Assembly (NCBI GenBank): GCA_021772365.1
Contig: JAJFMC010000265.1
Location: forward strand, 1-6,021
Source: Chlamydiota bacterium
GTDB taxonomy: Bacteria > Chlamydiota > Chlamydiia > Chlamydiales > Criblamydiaceae
DNA length: 6,021 bases
Direction: 5' to 3'
In this document: positions 1 to 3,908 of the stretch, piece by piece
How the letters are laid out: every line of letters begins with the position of its first letter
Position numbering within the stretch: the stretch's first letter is position 1
The notes under the pieces: generated by a model
What the model was told of the DNA's origin: nothing
What the model saw: only the letters and a program-made list of their open reading frames with translations
Databases searched by the model: none
Position numbers and translations under genes: made by a program

Positions 1-38
1 AGAATCCATTTTTGGGATGTTAGCGTTTCAATCATCAT
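1..38 (-). CDS. Start of a third operon gene (partial, function unknown)
   Basis: On the minus strand the hydrolase stop TGA (37-35) overlaps an ATG at 38-36 in an ATGA arrangement, and a second in-frame ATG follows at 35-33. The frame stays open to the window edge, giving twelve complete codons that read MMIETLTSQKWI. A GAGGT sequence at 48-52 lies about nine bases before the first ATG and could serve as its ribosome binding site, which favours that ATG. The overlap is typical of translational coupling and suggests a third gene in the acs-hydrolase operon. Twelve residues are too few to identify a family, and the frame could still be fortuitous. Confidence 0.45.
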   Translation of the reverse strand, partial: MMIETLTSQKWI

Positions 39-1249
39 AATCTGCTGACCTCGTTAGCATAAATTTGTTCTGTAACTTCTGCGAGCCAGTCGAAGATAAC
101 TTGTGACAAGGCTCCTATCGCCCCAGCACAACAATGTTCTCCCGCTCCTTTAGCACTCGTAAAGAGATGGTATTTTTTTGGACACTGCAGTGCTTCGAAA
201 AAGGTATGCGCCTGTCCGGTACTAAATGGTTCATTCTCAGCGTCGCAAACCAATGTGGGACACGAGATTTTATCCACTACATCAGATAAATTGTAGTTTC
301 TCCATTCCTCTAAAAGTTGCGAGGGTGATTCAATACCATGGACGAACATTTTTGCATGTAGCTTTCTGACAAAATATTTATCTTGTAGTGCCACCTGCAA
401 AAAACTTTCGATTTTTACTGCGTCAGTCAATACATTTTCTTCATCAGATTCGAATGCTTGTTTGAAGTTTGTCATCGCATCCCATTGTCCAGGGTTTGTG
501 ATAAGGGCAGCAATTCTGTTTTCATACGCTGCTGCACGCGGTGTAAGCATACCTCCCCAGCTGGGACCGTAAAGGATAATTTTTGATTCATCAACTTCCG
601 GCAGCTGTACTAAATAATCGACGATAGGAGTAATCACAGTCTCCCAGTCGTGTCTCATTGGTACATGATCATCAAGTAACAGTGATCCCTGACCAGGACC
701 GTCATAGGTGAGTGCGTGGTAGCCTCGATCTAATGCCATTGGAACAAAGGAATAATATCCCTCTTGGTGTGTTCCATCATAGCCGCTATTCACAATAATC
801 ACTGGGCGAGGATCATCGTTAGCGCTACTTTTATAAAAATATCCGGGCATGGAAAGATCTTCGAAAGGGATGTGGATTTTTCTGAAATTTTTAGAAGATA
901 ACTCCATTGCTTTGTCAAACGTATTGACGTGTTGATGAAATGCTTCGAGGATTTCTGGTTGTAATGGATGTTGATAATGAAAAAATAATGACGCACGATA
1001 ATAATTTGAAGCGCGGAGGTATGACTCTCTAGCACTAACATAATGTCCTTTTTCTTCTGATTCTTGCGCGATATGGACTAACCGATCTGCTGTCTTTACC
1101 CACTCTTCATGCCAACTGTCGAAATTTTCACCTTCGATATGACTAGCTGTCGATAAACACTCCCCAATATCCGAACAGCCCGTAAAGGTGTGACTGATTA
1201 CTCTTAACAACTGACCATCAAATGCTGGTTGATTGAAATATATCTTCAT
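35..1249 (-). CDS. Alpha/beta hydrolase, FrsA/Ayg1-like group
   Basis: This 404-residue protein has the layout of the FrsA/Ayg1/pseudooxynicotine-hydrolase-like branch of the alpha/beta hydrolases. A helical, TPR-like cap region covers roughly residues 1-125 (rich in Ala, Tyr and Arg around 60-95), followed by the catalytic core. Visible core motifs are the oxyanion-side segment NSGYDGTHQE (154-163), the YDGPGQG turn (182-188), the nucleophile elbow GPSWGG (228-233, Ser230) and the histidine motif GAGEHCCAGA (368-377, His372). The catalytic acid lies in CDAENEPF (335-342) and is probably Asp336 or Glu340. Family members act as esterases, C-C hydrolases or acyl-chain-shortening hydrolases on varied substrates, so the substrate cannot be named. 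No signal peptide or membrane helix is seen, so it is probably cytoplasmic. It starts 9 bp after acs and almost certainly shares its transcript. Length and termini look intact. Confidence 0.93.
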   Translation of the reverse strand: MKIYFNQPAFDGQLLRVISHTFTGCSDIGECLSTASHIEGENFDSWHEEWVKTADRLVHIAQESEEKGHYVSARESYLRASNYYRASLFFHYQHPLQPEILEAFHQHVNTFDKAMELSSKNFRKIHIPFEDLSMPGYFYKSSANDDPRPVIIVNSGYDGTHQEGYYSFVPMALDRGYHALTYDGPGQGSLLLDDHVPMRHDWETVITPIVDYLVQLPEVDESKIILYGPSWGGMLTPRAAAYENRIAALITNPGQWDAMTNFKQAFESDEENVLTDAVKIESFLQVALQDKYFVRKLHAKMFVHGIESPSQLLEEWRNYNLSDVVDKISCPTLVCDAENEPFSTGQAHTFFEALQCPKKYHLFTSAKGAGEHCCAGAIGALSQVIFDWLAEVTEQIYANEVSRL

Positions 1250-1254
1250 CTTAA

Positions 1255-1260
1255 CTTCCT
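1255..1260 (-). promoter_or_regulatory. Ribosome binding site of the hydrolase gene, overlapping the acs stop
   Basis: Read on the minus strand, AGGAAG sits five bases before the hydrolase ATG and shares bases with the acs stop TAG (1261-1259). This fixes the hydrolase start and implies that ribosomes finishing acs could reinitiate on the hydrolase, as in translationally coupled operon genes. Confidence 0.6.
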
Positions 1261-3250
1261 ATTTTTGTGGCATGTTTTTCAGAAGTTCTTCTACAACAGA
1301 CGGGTCAGCGAGTGTCGTAATGTCTCCTAAGTTATCTGTTTCACCCTCAGCAATTTTTCTTAAAATTCTACGCATGATTTTTCCTGACCTTGTCTTGGGT
1401 AGTGACGGTGAAAATTGAATTTTGTCTGGAACAGCAATCGGACCTATTTCATTTCTTACATGCTGTTCTAATTCATATTTCAGTTTCTGCGAAACTTCAG
1501 CATCGTGAACTAGCGTAACAAATGCATGCACACCTTGACCTTTAATTTCATGGGGAATTGGGACAACAGCGGCTTCAGCTACGGACTCATGACTGACCAA
1601 TGCACTTTCTACTTCTGCAGTTCCAATGCGATGTCCTGATATGTTTACGACATCATCTATCCTACCCAACAACCAATAATCGCCATCAATATCTATGCGG
1701 CAACCGTCTCCGGTAAAGTAAACATCCTTAAAATGAGAGAAGTATGTTGTTACAAAACGATGATGGTCACCCCACGTCGTCCTCATCATTCCCGGCCATG
1801 GACGTTTCATGCATAGGTTCCCTCCTTCGTCAGGAGCACACTCTGTCCCATCATCGCGAAAGATAACCGGATCGATACCAAAAAATGGACGGCATGCGCT
1901 ACCGGGTTTTAGGGAGTGACAGCCTGGTAATGGGGTGATCATAATTCCGCCAGTTTCCGTTTGCCACCAGGTGTCGACAATGGGACAATTACCTTTGCCA
2001 ATTAACTCGTGATACCACATCCACGCTTCGGGATTAATTGGTTCTCCAACAGTACCTAGGATCTTCAATGAACTCAAATCATAAGTCTGCGGCCATTCTT
2101 CTCCTTTGCAGATCAAAGCGCGTATAGCTGTGGGTGCAGTATAAAATTTCGTGACTTTGTACTTATCGACGACTTGCCATAACCGACCCGGATCAGGATA
2201 CGTAGGAGTCCCTTCGAACATCAAAGTTGTTGCTCCATTCGCAAGTGGACCATATATGATGTAGCTATGTCCCGTGACCCATCCGATGTCAGCAGTGCAC
2301 CAGTAGATGTCGTCATCATGAATATCGAATACATAACGGTGTGTTAAAGAGGTGTGAAGAAGGTATCCAGCTTGCGTGTGAACCACACCTTTAGGTTTTC
2401 CTGTAGAACCTGAAGTGTATAAAATAAATAATGGATCTTCTGCATTGAGAACCTCTGCGGGGCATTCCTCCGACATCATCGCAAGTTCATTATGGTAACA
2501 GTGATCTCTACCTTCTTGAAAAGGACAGGGGGCATCAAAGCGCTTGACTACGATGATGTTTTCTACGGATGGACACCTGACAACAGCCTCATCGACGATC
2601 TCCTTGAAGGGGATAACCTTCTCACAACGCAAAGATGTATTGGCGGTAATGACGAGTTTGCATTCGCTGTCGTTGATTCGATGGCTTAAAGATTCTGCAC
2701 TGAATCCGCCAAATACGATGGAGTGTATAGCTCCAATCCTTGCACACGCCAGCATAGCTATAGCCAACTCGGGGATCATGGGCATGTAAATACAGACGCG
2801 ATCACCTTTTTCTATTCCTCTAGATTTTAGAGCGTTAGCAAATCGGCAAACATCTGTAAATAACTCTTCATAGGTGATATGTCGACTTTCTTCATCTTCT
2901 TGACCTTGCCAGATAATCGCTGTCTTGTTCTTAACTGACGTTTTCTGATGTCTGTCTAGACAATTGTAACTGACATTGATTTCACCATCTTCGAACCATG
3001 TGTGTGTGATGATCTGATTGCTCGTGTCCCAAATGTAATTTGAGGCGATCGTCGGTTCTTTAAACCAGTCTAACGTCTCTGCTTGCTCTAGCCAGAAACC
3101 GTCGCTATCGTCAATTGAACGTCTATATAATTTTTCATAGTCACTTTGATGTGATAGGAGGGCTTCTTGTCGAACTTTGTCGGCAGGGGGGAATACGCGA
3201 TTTTCATACATCAAATGGCTGACGGAAATTGCATCTTGGTCTTGTGTCAT
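1259..3250 (-). CDS. acs: Acetyl-CoA synthetase (AMP-forming acetate--CoA ligase)
   Basis: Acs converts acetate, ATP and CoA to acetyl-CoA through an acetyl-AMP intermediate, feeding the TCA cycle and lipid synthesis; it is cytosolic. The 663-residue protein carries the full set of ANL-superfamily motifs: the P-loop YTSGSTGKPKG (278-288), GEP (402-404), WWQTETGG (428-435), TGDG (513-516), the hinge and CoA region GRIDDVVNISGHRIGTAEVE (529-548) and the C-terminal PKTRSGKIMRR with the catalytic lysine at 624. The acetate-pocket residues known from Salmonella Acs (V310, T311, V386, W414) align at a constant offset of 15 to V325, T326, V401 and W429, and K609 to K624. This supports true acetate specificity rather than propionate or a longer acyl chain. 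That lysine is the usual site of regulatory acetylation in the family; no acetyltransferase is visible here. The protein is slightly longer than the 652-residue E. coli enzyme, mainly at the N-terminus. The start is supported by AAGGA six bases upstream. It is the first gene of the minus-strand operon. Confidence 0.98.
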   Translation of the reverse strand: MTQDQDAISVSHLMYENRVFPPADKVRQEALLSHQSDYEKLYRRSIDDSDGFWLEQAETLDWFKEPTIASNYIWDTSNQIITHTWFEDGEINVSYNCLDRHQKTSVKNKTAIIWQGQEDEESRHITYEELFTDVCRFANALKSRGIEKGDRVCIYMPMIPELAIAMLACARIGAIHSIVFGGFSAESLSHRINDSECKLVITANTSLRCEKVIPFKEIVDEAVVRCPSVENIIVVKRFDAPCPFQEGRDHCYHNELAMMSEECPAEVLNAEDPLFILYTSGSTGKPKGVVHTQAGYLLHTSLTHRYVFDIHDDDIYWCTADIGWVTGHSYIIYGPLANGATTLMFEGTPTYPDPGRLWQVVDKYKVTKFYTAPTAIRALICKGEEWPQTYDLSSLKILGTVGEPINPEAWMWYHELIGKGNCPIVDTWWQTETGGIMITPLPGCHSLKPGSACRPFFGIDPVIFRDDGTECAPDEGGNLCMKRPWPGMMRTTWGDHHRFVTTYFSHFKDVYFTGDGCRIDIDGDYWLLGRIDDVVNISGHRIGTAEVESALVSHESVAEAAVVPIPHEIKGQGVHAFVTLVHDAEVSQKLKYELEQHVRNEIGPIAVPDKIQFSPSLPKTRSGKIMRRILRKIAEGETDNLGDITTLADPSVVEELLKNMPQK

Positions 3251-3255
3251 CTTCT

Positions 3256-3261
3256 ATCCTT
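3256..3261 (-). promoter_or_regulatory. Ribosome binding site of acs
   Basis: On the minus strand AAGGAT precedes the acs ATG, with six bases between AAGGA and the start codon. This is near-optimal spacing and supports the 663-codon start. Confidence 0.65.
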
Positions 3262-3335
3262 AAATAAAAGTTATGCATCTATTCATACCATGCTCAACGG
3301 TTTTTATTAAAGAAGACATTTTGCACGATTAGCTT

Positions 3336-3371
3336 ATCACCTATACCCAATCGGGGTCATAGGTGGTTTTT
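3336..3371 (+). terminator. Strong hairpin followed by T-run (terminator-like or leader hairpin)
   Basis: CACCTAT (3338-3344) pairs with ATAGGTG (3359-3365). Inside it, ACCC (3345-3348) pairs with GGGT (3354-3357), leaving the five-base loop AATCG and a single bulged C at 3358. In RNA two more outer pairs are possible (A3336-U3367 and U3337-G3366). Five T's follow at 3367-3371, so in the plus direction this looks like an intrinsic terminator. No plus-strand gene lies immediately upstream, so its role there is unclear. It might block antisense transcription coming out of acs. If acs is transcribed from a start beyond 3371, the complementary hairpin would lie in the acs mRNA leader about 90 bases before the start codon. 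The structure is directly visible; the function is inference. Confidence 0.4.
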
Positions 3372-3391
3372 CATACCGTGTGATATAGTAA

Positions 3392-3416
3392 GTGAATTTT
3401 TTTGCTTGTGAATTTT
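3392..3416. repeat. Pair of 9-bp direct repeats GTGAATTTT
   Basis: GTGAATTTT occurs at 3392-3400 and again at 3408-3416, 16 bp start to start, in the divergent intergenic region just left of the 12-bp palindrome. The spacing is about one and a half helical turns. It could be a tandem site for a regulator or simply an AT-rich coincidence. Confidence 0.4.
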
Positions 3417-3427
3417 CGGTTAACCGA
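3416..3427. promoter_or_regulatory. Perfect 12-bp palindrome TCGGTTAACCGA, candidate operator
   Basis: TCGGTTAACCGA equals its own reverse complement and is a G+C-richer patch in AT-rich DNA. It lies between the -35 and -10 elements of the candidate plus-strand promoter. It also begins at the last base of a perfect TATAAT on the minus strand, so it would cover the start point of a promoter driving acs. A dimeric repressor bound here could block both directions. No regulator gene is identified, and a single 12-bp palindrome can arise by chance in 6 kb. Confidence 0.4.
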
Positions 3428-3432
3428 TTATA
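3427..3432 (-). promoter_or_regulatory. Candidate -10 element of the acs operon promoter
   Basis: The minus strand reads a perfect TATAAT here, about 177 bases before the acs start codon. No good -35 hexamer lies 16-18 bp upstream; the best matches are weak (TCATAA at 17 bp, or TGGTCA at 20 bp), so it may depend on an activator. Transcription would start around 3420, inside the palindrome. An alternative nearer acs is TTCACA, 19 bp, then TATATC at 3387-3382, with a less favourable spacer. Which is used cannot be settled from sequence. Confidence 0.35.
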
Positions 3433-3504
3433 CACTCTAAGTTACAAATTTATGACCATAAAGCTTATGGAAGTTTGAATGGCAAGCTCAACATAATTGG
3501 TAAA

Positions 3505-3514
3505 AAGGGGGTGA
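3505..3514 (+). promoter_or_regulatory. Near-perfect ribosome binding site of the zinc-ribbon gene
   Basis: AAGGGGGTGA differs by one base from the full Shine-Dalgarno AAGGAGGTGA, and the changed base could still form a G-U pair with 16S rRNA. The core GGGGG ends seven bases before the ATG at 3519. This is the strongest ribosome binding site in the window and argues that this small frame is translated. Confidence 0.65.
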
Positions 3515-3518
3515 CACC

Positions 3519-3731
3519 ATGAGTGTCTCGTGTCCTGATTGTGGATCTGATGCCTTTAAGAGAAATGGCTATACTCGCCACGGTAAGCAAAACCACCGCT
3601 GTTTAGATTGCGGTAGGCAATTTTCGTTGGAAATCCAAGAACTTATCCAAAAGGATAACCAGCAGAATTTTACCTCTAGTTCTAAAATAGAGATCGTCGA
3701 ACCAAGTCTCGCTCAAATAATTATTCATTGA
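3519..3731 (+). CDS. Small zinc-ribbon protein, IS1 InsA-like N-terminus (orphan or remnant)
   Basis: The 70-residue product has a clear zinc ribbon at its N-terminus: Cys5 and Cys8, then Cys28 and Cys31 (CxxC, 19 residues, CxxC), ending in the CLDCGRQF signature (28-35). That pattern, with the preceding NGYTRHGKQNHR (16-27), is typical of the InsA-type zinc finger of IS1-family transposases and related cyanobacterial-type elements. In those proteins a helix-turn-helix region and the InsB DDE domain follow. Here the tail from about residue 36 is polar and shows no helix-turn-helix. The other plus-strand frames downstream also show no transposase continuation, and no DDE domain lies within the window. 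It may therefore be a truncated IS remnant, or a small stand-alone DNA-binding protein derived from one. The excellent ribosome binding site and intact frame favour the latter being at least possible. It is divergent from acs and convergent with the coiled-coil gene. Confidence 0.65.
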   Translation: MSVSCPDCGSDAFKRNGYTRHGKQNHRCLDCGRQFSLEIQELIQKDNQQNFTSSSKIEIVEPSLAQIIIH

Positions 3732-3738
3732 GTATAGA
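3728..3738. repeat. Left copy of an 11-bp direct repeat (possible target duplication)
   Basis: TTGAGTATAGA occurs here, overlapping the stop codon of the zinc-ribbon gene, and again identically at 3892-3902. Two identical 11-mers bracketing 153 bp are unlikely by chance and resemble a target-site duplication left by insertion. Confidence 0.5.
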
Positions 3739-3891
3739 GGGAATTGCAAAAATAGTTGAAGCTGTTTTCTAGAGATTTTTTTTGAGTCGTAAAGGGGATA
3801 GAGTTCGAAGCCAACCATGCGTTGTTTTGCAAGAACGAGTCCGAAGCGAGGCGTAAAAAGGCCTAGAAAACAGTCCAAATCTTCAGCCTAT
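3739..3891. mobile_element. MITE-like 153-bp element with imperfect inverted repeat
   Basis: The segment fills the space between two convergent genes and is bracketed by identical 11-bp direct repeats. Its arms are inverted: CTGTTTTCTAG (3762-3772) pairs perfectly with CTAGAAAACAG (3863-3873). Further out TGAAG (3757-3761) pairs with CTTCA (3881-3885), and AAATAG (3750-3755) with CTATTT (3888-3893). The right arm carries seven extra bases (3874-3880), and a central region of about 90 bases separates the arms. No coding function is evident. It could be a non-autonomous transposable element or dispersed repeat, or a long hairpin that ends transcription from both sides. A minus-strand open frame crosses it, but it continues antisense through the zinc-ribbon gene and has no sign of being real. 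Whether there are other copies in the genome cannot be seen here. Confidence 0.4.
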
Positions 3892-3902
3892 TTGAGTATA
3901 GA
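3892..3902. repeat. Right copy of the 11-bp direct repeat
   Basis: This TTGAGTATAGA is identical to the copy at 3728-3738 and ends seven bases before the stop codon of the coiled-coil gene (3911-3909, read on the minus strand). Removing one copy and the segment between would rejoin the two genes' ends without changing either stop codon, so the supposed insertion would have been neutral for both. Confidence 0.5.
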
Positions 3903-3908
3903 AGATTG

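Larger units (their letters stand above)
3406..3434 (+). promoter_or_regulatory. Candidate promoter for the zinc-ribbon gene
   Basis: TTGTGA (3406-3411, four of six matches to the -35 consensus) is separated by 17 bp from TATACA (3429-3434, four of six matches to the -10 consensus). Transcription would begin near 3441 and give a leader of about 78 bases before the ATG at 3519. A perfect 12-bp palindrome fills most of the spacer. This is a by-eye match only; AT-rich DNA yields many such matches. Confidence 0.3.

Noticed and set aside
799..1041. Minus-strand open frame of 80 codons inside the hydrolase gene
   Set aside because: It lies in another frame of a well-supported hydrolase gene, and its product has no family features.
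1233..1418. Plus-strand open frame of 61 codons across the acs-hydrolase junction
   Set aside because: It is antisense to the end of acs and the hydrolase start, with no ribosome binding site or recognisable product.
2492..2789. Two overlapping plus-strand open frames inside acs
   Set aside because: They lie antisense to a highly conserved part of acetyl-CoA synthetase, have low-complexity or unremarkable products, and are explained as shadows of that gene.
3475..3497. TTGAAT and CATAAT as a promoter just upstream of the zinc-ribbon gene
   Set aside because: The spacer is only 11 bp, too short for a sigma-70 type promoter.
3793..3812. GTTCGAAGCC resembling a tRNA T-loop
   Set aside because: No acceptor stem, D-arm or anticodon arm could be assembled around it, so there is no tRNA gene.
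3603..3878. Minus-strand open frame of 91 codons
   Set aside because: It crosses the repeat-flanked element and then runs antisense through most of the zinc-ribbon gene. It shows no recognisable domain and no good ribosome binding site. If similar proteins exist in databases, they are probably translations of copies of the repeat element.
3739..3891. CRISPR-like repeat-spacer arrangement from the two 11-bp repeats
   Set aside because: There are only two copies, 164 bp apart start to start, with no regular spacers or cas genes. This does not fit a CRISPR array.
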